From the NCBI RefSeq assembly GCF_000964465.1, contig NZ_BANH01000019.1, positions 34,103 through 98,102 of the forward strand: 64,000 nt of DNA, in the 5' to 3' direction. Below, one piece after another: positions 9,622-18,285 of the stretch. The DNA comes from Gluconobacter thailandicus F149-1 = NBRC 100600. GTDB lineage: Bacteria > Pseudomonadota > Alphaproteobacteria > Acetobacterales > Acetobacteraceae. The translations under genes were made by a program, and so were the position numbers. A model generated the notes under the pieces. The model saw only the letters and a program-made list of their open reading frames with translations, did no database searches and was not told the DNA's origin. The first letter of the stretch is position 1. Each line of letters begins with the position of its first letter.

Positions 9622-10032
9622 TTATTCGCCAAATGAGCGAAAGCGGTCGGGCAACGGGCCCTTACCTTGTGTCAGCGACCGCACGCCATAAAGCAGCGAT
9701 ACCAGCAGCACGATGTTCCAGAAAGCAAAAATCCCAATCGGGATCAGGAACAGAAGCTGTCCCGGCCCGGAGCTTCCCGGGGGTTCAGTAATGAAGCAGG
9801 CCCCGAACAGAGCGGCACACCCGATGATGAATGCTACATCATACCAGAAAAGCCGGATAAGCCAGCTTAGGTGAGAGCGGACGAGACCGACACTCGGACC
9901 CTTCAGGACATAAGCCAGAATGACACCTGCAAGCAGGGAAATACCTGTGAAAAACCGGGCGATATAAAGGCCGTAAACCAGAAAAACGCCTCCACGGCTC
10001 GGGCCTTCAGAAGAGAGAGAAAAATTGGTCAT
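9622..10032 (-). CDS. Small multi-pass membrane protein, COG3671/DUF4870-like (copy 2)
   Basis: Also 136 residues, with the same layout as its neighbour: FLVYGLYIARFFTGISLLAGVILAYVL, then SHLSWLIRLFW, then two more hydrophobic stretches and a polar tail. The TGI...GVILAY and RLFW positions align with copy 1, so the pair arose by duplication, but the remaining sequence has diverged. Start at 10032 has a clear GGAGG six bases upstream. Function unknown; no catalytic residues are visible. Confidence 0.75.
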   Translation of the reverse strand: MTNFSLSSEGPSRGGVFLVYGLYIARFFTGISLLAGVILAYVLKGPSVGLVRSHLSWLIRLFWYDVAFIIGCAALFGACFITEPPGSSGPGQLLFLIPIGIFAFWNIVLLVSLLYGVRSLTQGKGPLPDRFRSFGE

Positions 10033-10119
10033 GACAGCCTCCTTCAGCCGACACTGTATAACAGAAACGCCCGGCCAGATGGGCCAAGCGCCATGTCAGA
10101 CAAAATTCATTCAGATGGT

Positions 10120-11544
10120 TTAACGGCCAAGCTTGCGCAGCTTGACGCCCTGCATCAGGCGCTTTTCGATCACATTCAGGGACATGCCCTTTGTTTCCGG
10201 CACGAACAGGATCGTCAGAAGCAGGAAAAATGCATTCAGCCCGGCAAAGAGCCAGAACGTTCCGCCGGTTCCGATCGCCTTCATGAGGGAAAGAAAGCTC
10301 ACACCCACCAGAAGATTGGTCATCCAGTTGGTGAAGGTGGACATGGCAATACCAAAATCACGGCCACCAAGCGGCTGGATTTCAGCACACAGAACCCACA
10401 TCAGCGGCCCAGCGGACATCGCAAAACCCGCACAGAAGATCATGAGCAGGAAAACCGCCGCGATCTGCGACGACTGGGTTGTCATGCCCCCCTGAAGCAG
10501 AAGGGCGAGAACAGCCATTCCAACTGCCATGACTGCAAAACCCGCATACAGGATCGGTTTGCGACCCCAGCGGTCCACAAAGCCCACAGCCACAAATGTT
10601 GCGAGCATATTCACAAGGCCAATAATCGCCGTGCACCACATTTGGGCGTGCGCATCGAAGTGGGCGGCGGCCAGAATATTCGGTGCGTAGTACATGACGA
10701 TATTGATACCGGCGAACTGCTGCATGGCCTGCAACATGATGCCCAGCGCAACGGAGCGACGGAAGTTACTGTTCGTGCGAAACAGCTTGAACCCTTCCTG
10801 CTTCGTCTCAAGCTGCTCACGGATCGCACGGATTTCCCTGGCGGCTTCCAGCGGATCATTTCGTAGATCCATAAGAATTTCACGGGCTTCCCTGTGACGT
10901 CCCTGCATGATCAGCCAACGCGGGCTGTAGGGCAGGAACAGGACACCGATCAGGAACAGAACCGCAGGAATACCCGCGACACCAAACATCCAGCGCCAGT
11001 TTCCACTGTAGGAAAAATAGGTGTCCGACAGGAAGGCCACGAAAATACCGACCGTCACCATGAGCTGGTAGGTCGAGACCATCGCGCCACGAGACTCTTC
11101 ACTGGCAATTTCCGACAGGTAAAGCGGCGCAGTAAACGCCGAAATTCCAACCGCGATCCCCATAATGACGCGAAACACAATGATCGACGGGATAGACCAC
11201 CCCATCGCACAGCCGATCGTTCCGACGACAAACACAGCCGCGCCAAGAATAAGAGAACGCTTGCGTCCAAGATGATGGGACAACCAGCCTGCACCGAGCG
11301 CACCGGCAGCCGCGCCAGCCATCATGGAGCTGACGACCCACTCCAGCGCCAACGTCGAGGCATGGTATTCCTTGCCGATCAGATCCAGCGCGCCAGCCAC
11401 AACACCAATATCCAGTCCGGACATCAATCCCGCGAGGGCCGCGATCACACCGATGGCAATAATCTTGAAGCGTGTTGCATCGAAAACGGATGCTGCACTG
11501 TCATCTGTCTGAGGGGGTTCTACGGTCCTGCCCTGATCTGTCAT
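10120..11544 (-). CDS. Sugar porter family MFS transporter (GalP/XylE-like proton symporter)
   Basis: Inner-membrane proton-coupled sugar importer of 474 residues with twelve predicted helices. Family motifs: GLMSGLDIGVVAGAL in helix 1, the HHLGRKR loop (R-X-G-R-R signature) after helix 2, PLYLSEIASEESRG and YSPRWLIMQGR after helix 6, GINIVMYYAP in helix 7, DRWGRKP between helices 8 and 9, and the PETKG motif near the C-terminus. These match E. coli GalP/AraE; the substrate (glucose, galactose or a pentose) cannot be told. Start moved to ATG 11544, which has GGAAAGGG 12 bases upstream. Confidence 0.9.
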   Translation of the reverse strand: MTDQGRTVEPPQTDDSAASVFDATRFKIIAIGVIAALAGLMSGLDIGVVAGALDLIGKEYHASTLALEWVVSSMMAGAAAGALGAGWLSHHLGRKRSLILGAAVFVVGTIGCAMGWSIPSIIVFRVIMGIAVGISAFTAPLYLSEIASEESRGAMVSTYQLMVTVGIFVAFLSDTYFSYSGNWRWMFGVAGIPAVLFLIGVLFLPYSPRWLIMQGRHREAREILMDLRNDPLEAAREIRAIREQLETKQEGFKLFRTNSNFRRSVALGIMLQAMQQFAGINIVMYYAPNILAAAHFDAHAQMWCTAIIGLVNMLATFVAVGFVDRWGRKPILYAGFAVMAVGMAVLALLLQGGMTTQSSQIAAVFLLMIFCAGFAMSAGPLMWVLCAEIQPLGGRDFGIAMSTFTNWMTNLLVGVSFLSLMKAIGTGGTFWLFAGLNAFFLLLTILFVPETKGMSLNVIEKRLMQGVKLRKLGR

Positions 11545-11627
11545 GTTGTGGTGCTGCCCTTTCCAAAAAAATGACATCCACCTGTACGATGGATGTCAGA
11601 ATTGTAATCCTTATAATACGATCATGG

Positions 11628-12653
11628 TCAGATCGTGAGGGCAGCCCGAATTTCGCCCACTGTCACGCCCTGCCAGTTCCGGAGCGCCTGAGTTGCCGTA
11701 TCCGTCAGAACCGCATGATCCCCAGGCGTTCGGCACAGTGCCTCGCCACCAAAATGGTGCAACAGAGCAGACATCGCGACTTCAGCAGCCCGGTTGGCGC
11801 CGTCATCCGTCTTGATAGCCAGACCCAGTCCCTGTTCAGGGAGGGCTGCGATCATAACACCTTCAGCGCCCATTTTGATGAACGCACGAGTTTCGAAATT
11901 GTTCATGACCGTTGTGTCATACCGCCCGGTCCCGGCAACCATGAACGGGTTGGCGGCAACAGCTTCACGAAGACGCCTGGTTGCAGCAGCCCGACCTGCG
12001 GAGAGACCGATCCCGCTTCCAAAACGCGCGAACCCATAAGCAAGAGATTTAAGGGGGACAGCGTAGGTCGGCATGGAACAACCATCCGTACCGCGGTTGG
12101 CCTCTGTATGAAGCGTGCCTGTCATGGCTGCCAGAACATCCGTGACGCGGCGCTGGATCTCATGAGACGGATTAATATAGCCCGTCGGGTCCACACCCTG
12201 ATCACAGGCGAGGCAGATCAGCCCGGCATGTTTGCCGGAGCAGTTATTGTGAAGCGGGCATGCAGCCTGATGAGTAGCGGCAAGCGCTCTGGCCGCTGGC
12301 TCATAGGTTGGCCAGTGCGTTCCGCATTCCAGAGCCTCCACATCACGCCCGACAGCAGCCAGCATGGAGGCAGCAGCTTTTGCATGGGGTTCTTCTCCCC
12401 CGTGGGAGGCGCAGGCCAGTGCCAAAGCTTCAGACGTCAGACCAAGTCGATCTGCGGCACCACTTTCCACAAGTTCAATGGCCAGAAGGGATTTGACGGT
12501 AGACCGTGGGAAAACGGGTGCCTCCACGTCACCACAGGACCAGACGACAGCGCCATCCGCGTCCACCACAATGGCGCGACCCAGATGTCGCGATTCAACC
12601 AGCCTGCCGCGCGTGACTTCCGCGAGCAGACCTGATCCTGTCTGTGCTGTCAT
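11628..12653 (-). CDS. L-asparaginase, Rhizobium-type (asparaginase II, PF06089)
   Basis: Hydrolyses asparagine to aspartate and ammonia. The 341-residue protein is unrelated to the E. coli AnsA/AnsB fold and matches the Rhizobium etli-type enzyme: PRSTVKSLLAIE holds the Ser-x-x-Lys catalytic pair near residue 51, CASHGGEEPH follows, and the metal-site motifs NNCSGKHAG and GTDGCSMP (Cys, Lys, Cys ligands in the R. etli structure) are both intact. No signal peptide, so cytoplasmic. The neighbour downstream is the symporter; upstream is an unknown gene. Family assignment is firm, physiological role is inferred. Confidence 0.85.
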   Translation of the reverse strand: MTAQTGSGLLAEVTRGRLVESRHLGRAIVVDADGAVVWSCGDVEAPVFPRSTVKSLLAIELVESGAADRLGLTSEALALACASHGGEEPHAKAAASMLAAVGRDVEALECGTHWPTYEPAARALAATHQAACPLHNNCSGKHAGLICLACDQGVDPTGYINPSHEIQRRVTDVLAAMTGTLHTEANRGTDGCSMPTYAVPLKSLAYGFARFGSGIGLSAGRAAATRRLREAVAANPFMVAGTGRYDTTVMNNFETRAFIKMGAEGVMIAALPEQGLGLAIKTDDGANRAAEVAMSALLHHFGGEALCRTPGDHAVLTDTATQALRNWQGVTVGEIRAALTI

Positions 12654-12672
12654 TCATTTCAACCTTATACTG

Positions 12673-13140
12673 TCAGCCTTCTGAAGGCTGTTTTGCGACC
12701 AGCACATAGCATGACTTGTCGCCGTCGCGATGTGTCTCCAGCCAGGACTGGATCAACCTGCGACGCACCCGAAGAATCCCGGTTTCCTGCTCCGGTGGTA
12801 GCTCCGCAAGCACATTGACGGCCGCCTTGGCCTCAAGAAAAACCAGTCGGTCCTCAAAGGGCAGACCGTGCTCCACGATGATCCGCGCATAAGCAAGATC
12901 CAGCACGGCGTAAAGAAATGCTCCTCCGGACGCAGGGCGGAACCCCACAGCTTCCAGAACCTGAGCATCAATATCTTCGGCAGACAGATGCGTTTGCGGC
13001 GGCTGCCAATCAAGCAGATCTGGCTGAGAGTGTGTGGGAGAAGGCGTTCGAGCTTCTCGGGAGGGGCTCGTCCTGGTGACGCGCCGATGGGGAAGATCTT
13101 CGAACGGAAGGGCGGGCGGTGAAGAACGTCGCGCGCCCAT
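12673..13140 (-). CDS. Conserved hypothetical protein
   Basis: Not recognised. The 155-residue protein has a basic, Pro/Ser-rich N-terminus (about 1-45), then a predicted alpha-helical domain with EDIDAQVLEAVGFRP, an ARIIVEHGLPFEDRLVFLEAKAAVNVLAELPPE stretch and a C-terminal SCYVLVAK. No membrane segment, signal peptide or metal motif. It begins five bases after the stop of the Zur/Fur gene and is transcribed with it, so the two probably share a message. Codon use resembles the neighbours, supporting a real gene. Confidence 0.65.
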   Translation of the reverse strand: MGARRSSPPALPFEDLPHRRVTRTSPSREARTPSPTHSQPDLLDWQPPQTHLSAEDIDAQVLEAVGFRPASGGAFLYAVLDLAYARIIVEHGLPFEDRLVFLEAKAAVNVLAELPPEQETGILRVRRRLIQSWLETHRDGDKSCYVLVAKQPSEG

Positions 13141-13145
13141 TGCAA

Positions 13146-13682
13146 TCAGTGAGCGCTATGGGCGGCTTTCTGGCACCCCGCGCAAATCCCTTCAATTTCG
13201 ACTGTGGCAGCTTCAGCCCGAAAGCCAGCTTCTTTCGCAGCGATCATGAGGGCGGGAACGATCGTTTCCTGCTCCAGTTCCCAGGCCCGACCGCATGACT
13301 TGCAAATCAGAAACTGGGCACGGTGAACACCCCATTCCCCATGGTCACAGCCGTGATGGCAGTCCGTTGCATGCGAACAGGCAACGAAAGCACTCAGACG
13401 CTCCAGACGATGAATAAGACCCTGTTCCAGAAGAAAATCTATCGCCCGATAGACCGTGGGTGGCGCTGCATTCGGATGCGCAGGCCGCAGACGGGCCAGT
13501 AGATCATAGGCACCGGAGGGTTTCTCGGACGAGAGGATCAACCCCAGAACCTGACGCCGCGTCTCCGTCAGGCGTTGCCCACGGTGCCGGCACCAGTCAC
13601 CAGCCCGCTCAAGACGGGCCGTAACAGTTGGAGAAAAAGACAGGTCCTCCGCAGGGGAGGTCTCATAAGACGAATCCGGCAT
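13146..13682 (-). CDS. zur: Fur-family transcriptional repressor, Zur-like
   Basis: Metal-responsive repressor of 178 residues. A winged helix with the family segment APPTVYRAIDFLLEQGLIHRLE (about 75-95) is followed by a His-rich HATDCHHGCDHGEW region and two CxxC pairs (CKSCG and CAGCQ) that form the structural zinc site. The extended N-terminus and the histidine cluster favour the zinc regulator Zur over Fur. Start at 13682 (MPDSSYE) with GGGAG a few bases upstream. No znuABC genes adjoin it; it lies just after the PTS EI gene on the same strand. Confidence 0.78.
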   Translation of the reverse strand: MPDSSYETSPAEDLSFSPTVTARLERAGDWCRHRGQRLTETRRQVLGLILSSEKPSGAYDLLARLRPAHPNAAPPTVYRAIDFLLEQGLIHRLERLSAFVACSHATDCHHGCDHGEWGVHRAQFLICKSCGRAWELEQETIVPALMIAAKEAGFRAEAATVEIEGICAGCQKAAHSAH

Positions 13683-13743
13683 GATCTCCCTTATATGGCA
13701 TCGAGCGGTAATTTTTTCGATAGAGACCCGGACAATGGGCTTA

Positions 13744-15621
13744 TCAGATCGCAAAATCCCGAATCAGAGCCTGAATGGCAGCAGGGTCCGTCTCCATCAT
13801 CACCTGGCGTCGCAGATGATCACAATCTTCCATCTTAAGGGTTCGGATCAGCCGCTTCACACGTGGCAATGACGCTGAATTCATAGAAAACGACCGAAGG
13901 CCAAATCCGATCAGAAGTGCAACAACTCTGGGATCGGATGCCATTTCTCCACAAACGGAAATGGGCCGATGAGCACGCAGGGCTGACTCCGCCGTCGCCT
14001 CGATCAGTTGCAGAACCGCCGGATGAAGAGGGCTGTATCGATCGGCCACCATTGAATCCGCACGGTCCACGGCCAGCGTGTACATCGTCAGGTCATTGGT
14101 TCCGAGGGCCATGAAGTCCGCATGCTGCGCCATGGTATTTGCCGTCAGGGCGGCTGCCGGTGTCTCAACCATGATCCCGAGGGGCGGAAGCACCTCAGGC
14201 AAAGGCACCTGTTTACGCTTGAGGCGTCGCGCTACCTTTTCGTAGATTTCCCGTGCCTCGATCACTTCATCCGGGGATGTGACCATCGGCAGCAGAACAC
14301 GGACCGGGCCGATCGCCGTATTGCCCTCTTCCGGCGCGGCCGCTCTCAGAATTGCAGCAAACTGGGTTTCCAGAACATCCGGAACGCGCAGGAGCAGACG
14401 GATTCCCCTCAGGCCAAGCGCGGGGTTATCCCCATCCGCCACCTGTTCCGCCAGACCGAGACGGCGCATACAGGCACGGCCTTTCTCGCCACCCCAGTCC
14501 AGAACGCGGATCGTGACCTGCCGTCCATCCATGCCTTCAATAATGGATCGATACGTCGCAGCCTGCCCATCCTCGTCTGGCAGATCATCCCGCTCACCGA
14601 ACAGGAACTCGCTCCGCAGCAGGCCAATTCCCCTGGCACCATTACGCAGCAGCATCGGGAGTTCGGCAGGGAGTTCCAGATTGGCGAGAAGCTCAATGGG
14701 CTCACCGCCCTGCAACTGGGCCGGAAGTTTTTTCAGGCGACCGAATGCCCGCTTTTCCTTGGCTTCCTTCTGGGCGGCTTCCCGAGCCAGGCGCAGTTCT
14801 GTTTCATTTGGAGAGAGCGTAATCGTGCCAAGATGCCCGTCCACGACGAGCATATCACCCTCATTCACCTGCGCCATCAGATTGGGCACAGCCAGAATCG
14901 CGGGGATATCCAAGGCACGCAGCAGAATGGCTGTGTGATCTGCGCCGCCGCCGCCTTCGGTAACAACAGCCGCAATCCGTGCCGGATCGATCATTGCCAC
15001 ATCAGCCGGGCGCAGCTGTTCGGCTACAAGGACAGAGCCAGGGGGCAGGCTGGAAAACGCCCTGTAGGACACACCTGTAAGATTGCGGATCAGCCGACGA
15101 CCGATTTCCTCAAACTCTCCGGCCAGTCTGAGGTTGGCATCCTGCTCCTGTCCACCATGCTCGCCTGCCATGGCCTCTGCAGTCCGCAGAACCTGCAAAG
15201 CCAGCGCCTCGCTGACTTCAGACACAGCAGCTTCGGCACACAGTCCATCTTCGCTGATCCGCGCCCGAACCTGACGCGTCAGGCGGGACGGTCCGAGCAT
15301 GCGCTCATACACTGTCAGCAGGGTGGCAATTTCCTCCCGCCCCTCTTCGGGGAGACCAACCAACCGGTCCCGCATTTTCTCGATCTGGCGGAGTGCACGG
15401 GTAATGGCAGCGTCCAGCCGTACAAGCTCAGCCTCAGGACCGATCTGACTGTATCGTTCTGCGATATTCGGAAGAGGAAGTTCCTCGACACGTCCAGCCG
15501 GGCCCAGCCCGATGGACTGAGTGATGGCTTTACCCTGCAGTGTAATGGAGCTGAAGGCAGCTTTGCGTGAACGGGACGCTCGGGGTCGGCCGGAACGGGA
15601 GGCCGGTTCAGTCACGCTCAC
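13744..15621 (-). CDS. ptsI: Phosphoenolpyruvate-protein phosphotransferase (PTS Enzyme I)
   Basis: Transfers phosphate from PEP to HPr, the first step of the phosphotransferase chain. The 625-residue protein has the EI N-terminal and swivelling domains with active His229 (GGGGADHTAIL; most EIs have GGRTSHTAI), and the PEP-binding barrel with GIGLLRSEFLF, GIMVETPAA, FMALGTNDLTMYTLAVDR and the active-site Cys in SVCGEMASDP. The N-terminus has a 25-residue basic extension. It overlaps the ptsH stop by 14 bases and is the last PTS gene of the run. No EIIB or EIIC is present here, so the chain is likely regulatory. Confidence 0.93.
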   Translation of the reverse strand: MSVTEPASRSGRPRASRSRKAAFSSITLQGKAITQSIGLGPAGRVEELPLPNIAERYSQIGPEAELVRLDAAITRALRQIEKMRDRLVGLPEEGREEIATLLTVYERMLGPSRLTRQVRARISEDGLCAEAAVSEVSEALALQVLRTAEAMAGEHGGQEQDANLRLAGEFEEIGRRLIRNLTGVSYRAFSSLPPGSVLVAEQLRPADVAMIDPARIAAVVTEGGGGADHTAILLRALDIPAILAVPNLMAQVNEGDMLVVDGHLGTITLSPNETELRLAREAAQKEAKEKRAFGRLKKLPAQLQGGEPIELLANLELPAELPMLLRNGARGIGLLRSEFLFGERDDLPDEDGQAATYRSIIEGMDGRQVTIRVLDWGGEKGRACMRRLGLAEQVADGDNPALGLRGIRLLLRVPDVLETQFAAILRAAAPEEGNTAIGPVRVLLPMVTSPDEVIEAREIYEKVARRLKRKQVPLPEVLPPLGIMVETPAAALTANTMAQHADFMALGTNDLTMYTLAVDRADSMVADRYSPLHPAVLQLIEATAESALRAHRPISVCGEMASDPRVVALLIGFGLRSFSMNSASLPRVKRLIRTLKMEDCDHLRRQVMMETDPAAIQALIRDFAI

Positions 15622-15892
15622 CGAATCCGTCTGAGATCAGGGCTCCTACAGCGTCCAGCGCTTGGAGTGCCTGCGGTCCATGGGAGCGAAGCGTTACCGT
15701 TTCCCCCTCACCGGCGCCCAGCATCATAAGGCCCATGATTGAAAGAGCAGACACCACATTTCCGCCGCGCTCGACGGTCGTTTCCGCATCAAACCGCTCG
15801 GCGGTCGTGACAAGTTTGGCCGCAGCGCGGGCGTGCAGTCCTAACCGATTGACGATGGTCAGGGTGCGGGGGGCAAGGGCTGTTTCGCTCAT
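15608..15892 (-). CDS. ptsH: Phosphocarrier protein HPr
   Basis: Small phosphocarrier between EI and EIIA. 94 residues; the PEP-dependent site is His20 in NRLGLHARAA, and the regulatory serine, target of HPr kinase, is Ser51 in VVSALSIMGLMML (equivalent to Ser46 of Firmicutes HPr). Having both sites fits the HprK gene in the same cluster. Its start overlaps the stop of the EIIA gene as TGATG, and its end overlaps ptsI, so the order EIIA-HPr-EI is tightly coupled. Confidence 0.95.
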   Translation of the reverse strand: MSETALAPRTLTIVNRLGLHARAAAKLVTTAERFDAETTVERGGNVVSALSIMGLMMLGAGEGETVTLRSHGPQALQALDAVGALISDGFGERD

Positions 15893-16332
15893 CAGGGGAC
15901 CGGCATGACACAGGGGCGCGGCCCCCCATGGAGACAGGGATCAGGAAGCTGGGACGCAACCGCGATATATTTGCGCCCGGCCATCGTTGCTTTTTCAATG
16001 CAGCCTGCAAGATCCAGTCCCGCGCGTGTTTTTGCGAGCTTGACCAGCATAGGCACATTCACGCCTGAAACGATTTCAACGTGTCCCGGTTTCCGAAGAG
16101 ACAGCGCCAGGTTGGAAGGGGAACTTCCAAAAATATCCGTCAGGACAAGAACACCGTCTCCCGTGTCCAGTTGATGTAGCAGCCTGTCTGCTTCGGGGTG
16201 CAGAAGAGCCGGGTCGTCATCGTCGCCAACGCCCACAATTCCGATCTGGGCTTGAGGTCCGACCACATGCACCATGGTTTCAAGCAGGACTTCGCCGAGC
16301 CTGCCATGCGTGACCAGCATCAGTCCAATCAT
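15892..16332 (-). CDS. PTS EIIA component, mannose family
   Basis: Cytoplasmic phosphoacceptor of 146 residues. MIGLMLVTHGRLGEVLLET places the phosphorylated His at residue 9, as in EIIA-Man, and VLVLTDIFGSSPSNLA matches the family's second conserved block. With no EIIB/C/D partners in the window it probably serves as a regulatory output, as proposed for other alphaproteobacteria. Start and stop overlap both neighbours (ATGA with rapZ, TGATG with ptsH). Confidence 0.92.
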   Translation of the reverse strand: MIGLMLVTHGRLGEVLLETMVHVVGPQAQIGIVGVGDDDDPALLHPEADRLLHQLDTGDGVLVLTDIFGSSPSNLALSLRKPGHVEIVSGVNVPMLVKLAKTRAGLDLAGCIEKATMAGRKYIAVASQLPDPCLHGGPRPCVMPVP

Positions 16333-17297
16333 GCAGATTTGTCCTGCGGGGACAGGTTATGCGGTGGAACAGCCCAACGCCACGAGGACAGGCCTTTCCG
16401 CGCCAGCTCACGATGCAGCACCATCATCGGCCCAACAGGCGCCGTTTCTGGCAGCAGGCGCGCCAGTTCCTCAATGATGGTGACAGAACGGTGGCGGCCA
16501 CCGCTGCACCCTACAGCGATGGTGGCGTATTTTTTGCCTTCCTCAACAAAACGGGGCAGCACGAGATCCAGCAGGCCATGCACATGATTGAAGAAGGCTG
16601 GATAAGCCGGATCCTGCTTGACGTGCTGCACGACCGCCTGATCCAGACCTGTCATGGGCTGTAGCGTCGGATCGTAATGCGGATTTCGCAGAAACCGGGC
16701 ATCGAACACCATATCCGCTTCCCTGGGCAGGCCGGACGGATAAGCGAAAGACATAAGCGCGACAGTCAGACCATCTTCGGAGCCACTGCCGAAACGGGTC
16801 TCGATCAACTGCCTCAATTCAGGGGCGGGCAAGTCGGATGTATCGATGACGAAATCCGCATGGGCACGCAGAGGGGCCAGCAGACGACTTTCCTGCTCGA
16901 TACCCGGAAGGATCGTGCCACTCGTAACCAGAGGATGGCGACGCCGGGTGGCCGTAAAGCGACGCAACAGGATTTCAGGCTCGGCCGTTGCATAGAGAAG
17001 CTGAACCTGACTGCCAGGGAGAGCTTTCAGCCGGTCCATTTCCTCAAGAACACGGGACGCTTCAAAGCCACGACTTCGGACATCGATTCCAATGGCCAGC
17101 CGGGAGCTGCTTCGTGAGGCCAGGGCTTCAAGAAGGTGCAAAGGTGGATTATCCACGACTTCGTAGCCGAGATCTTCAAGCACACGTAGAATGGATGATT
17201 TTCCGGCACCGGAAAGCCCTGTAACGATCAGGATCTGTCTGGAACCAGGCCCATATCCTGCCAAAGGTTCGGACTCGGGGATATTCACCGGTGTCAT
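16329..17297 (-). CDS. rapZ: RNase adapter protein / nucleotide-binding protein RapZ (YvcJ family)
   Basis: P-loop protein; in E. coli RapZ directs RNase E to the GlmZ sRNA and so controls glucosamine-6-phosphate synthase. The 322-residue product has Walker A GLSGAGKS (27-34), the DNPPLHLL and IGIDVRSR segments and the highly conserved C-terminal block KYATIAVGCSGGRHRSV. Whether the GlmY/GlmZ role exists in Gluconobacter is unknown; linkage to PTS genes is widespread. It overlaps the EIIA start by four bases. Confidence 0.92.
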   Translation of the reverse strand: MTPVNIPESEPLAGYGPGSRQILIVTGLSGAGKSSILRVLEDLGYEVVDNPPLHLLEALASRSSSRLAIGIDVRSRGFEASRVLEEMDRLKALPGSQVQLLYATAEPEILLRRFTATRRRHPLVTSGTILPGIEQESRLLAPLRAHADFVIDTSDLPAPELRQLIETRFGSGSEDGLTVALMSFAYPSGLPREADMVFDARFLRNPHYDPTLQPMTGLDQAVVQHVKQDPAYPAFFNHVHGLLDLVLPRFVEEGKKYATIAVGCSGGRHRSVTIIEELARLLPETAPVGPMMVLHRELARKGLSSWRWAVPPHNLSPQDKSA

Positions 17298-17346
17298 GCG
17301 CCCTACTCTAGCCCTTTTTCAGAAGAGAAGGAACTATTTCGCCGTT

Positions 17347-17934
17347 TCAGAATCCGGGCACATCGCCGCCTGCTCCGGCGTGCCATTCATACGCGCCGCA
17401 ACAGGCTCTGAAGGCAGCCACAATACGGCACAAATCTCCGGGAAAACTGCCATTCAGGTGCAGGACAACCGCACCCGTTTCCTTATCTCGCTCAGGAGCC
17501 GGCAGGCGGGCGCCAGCATCCCCCAGAAAGACCTTCAGGATCACTCGCGCATTCGTGACAAAAGATGTTCGAAGTATCCCAACCCCCCGAACTTCCAATA
17601 ACCCTGCCAACGCAGCCGGAGGACTGACATACTCCCCCCTCATCACCACACGATCATCAGACACCAGCGAGAAACCTGCCTCGATCAGTTGCAGGGCAAG
17701 GATCGACTTTCCCGCTCCGGAGGGACCACAAAGCAGGATGGCTTTTCCGTCCAGAGCAACACAGGATGCATGAAAATTTTCGGTATCGGGAAACCGTTGC
17801 CGAGATGACACGGATTGCGACCCTTCCAACTCCGGTTTAGAACCCTGTGCAACGGATTGCGCTGCATCGCCGTCAGCGCCTTTGTCCGGAGAGGGATTTG
17901 AGACCTCTGATGACAGATCGGGAATACGGATCAT
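17347..17934 (-). CDS. hprK: HPr kinase/phosphorylase, short alphaproteobacterial form
   Basis: Phosphorylates HPr on its regulatory serine. The 195-residue protein contains only the C-terminal kinase domain: HASCVALDGKAILLCGPSGAGKS with Walker A at about 70-77, SLVSDDRVVM with the catalytic Asp, and GLLEVRGVGI. The N-terminal domain of the 310-residue Firmicutes enzyme is replaced by a low-complexity 50-residue arm. Start chosen at 17934, which has GGAAGA ten bases upstream; ATG 17973 would add 13 residues. The chosen start abuts the divergent start at 17935 within CATATG. Confidence 0.88.
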   Translation of the reverse strand: MIRIPDLSSEVSNPSPDKGADGDAAQSVAQGSKPELEGSQSVSSRQRFPDTENFHASCVALDGKAILLCGPSGAGKSILALQLIEAGFSLVSDDRVVMRGEYVSPPAALAGLLEVRGVGILRTSFVTNARVILKVFLGDAGARLPAPERDKETGAVVLHLNGSFPGDLCRIVAAFRACCGAYEWHAGAGGDVPGF

Positions 17935-18285
17935 ATGGGCGAATCTTCCAGATACGAGACTGTCACTGTCCATGGCGACGAAGTGACATGCACGGACTTT
18001 AATGGTCTTGGACCATCGGGCGAACGGCCACAGCGCCTTTCGGAAGAATGTGAGGCTGCACTGGAGGCTATTTCAGAAGAACTGGCAAAACACGGACTGA
18101 CTCTGAACCAGACCAGACATGTTGCTGCGATGCTTCGTGAGGGAGACGGGTTCAGCCAGTGCCAGAGCACCCTCGGAGAGGCACTTGCTGCTGCGCGACC
18201 AGCTCTGACTCTACGGATCGTTCAGGGATTTCCTCAGCCCAACCAACGTATTGCCCTGAGCCTCATTGCTACCCCATCTCCATAA
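17935..18285 (+). CDS. Putative RidA/YjgF-like protein
   Basis: A 116-residue soluble protein. The order of a helix with ISEELAKHGLTLNQTRHVAAMLREGDGF, an ARPALTLRIVQGFPQPNQRIALSLIA strand pair and the small size resembles the RidA/YjgF trimer fold, whose members hydrolyse reactive enamine/imine intermediates; the usual catalytic Arg region maps to ARPALTLR. The similarity is weak, so function is uncertain. It interrupts the usual chvG-hprK arrangement, is on the opposite strand, and begins at the base next to the hprK start. An AT-rich hairpin follows its stop immediately. Confidence 0.5.
   Translation: MGESSRYETVTVHGDEVTCTDFNGLGPSGERPQRLSEECEAALEAISEELAKHGLTLNQTRHVAAMLREGDGFSQCQSTLGEALAAARPALTLRIVQGFPQPNQRIALSLIATPSP

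Noticed and set aside
14122..15570. 482-codon plus-strand frame opposite ptsI
   Set aside because: Antisense shadow; low-complexity composition and no ribosome binding site, while ptsI has every EI motif.
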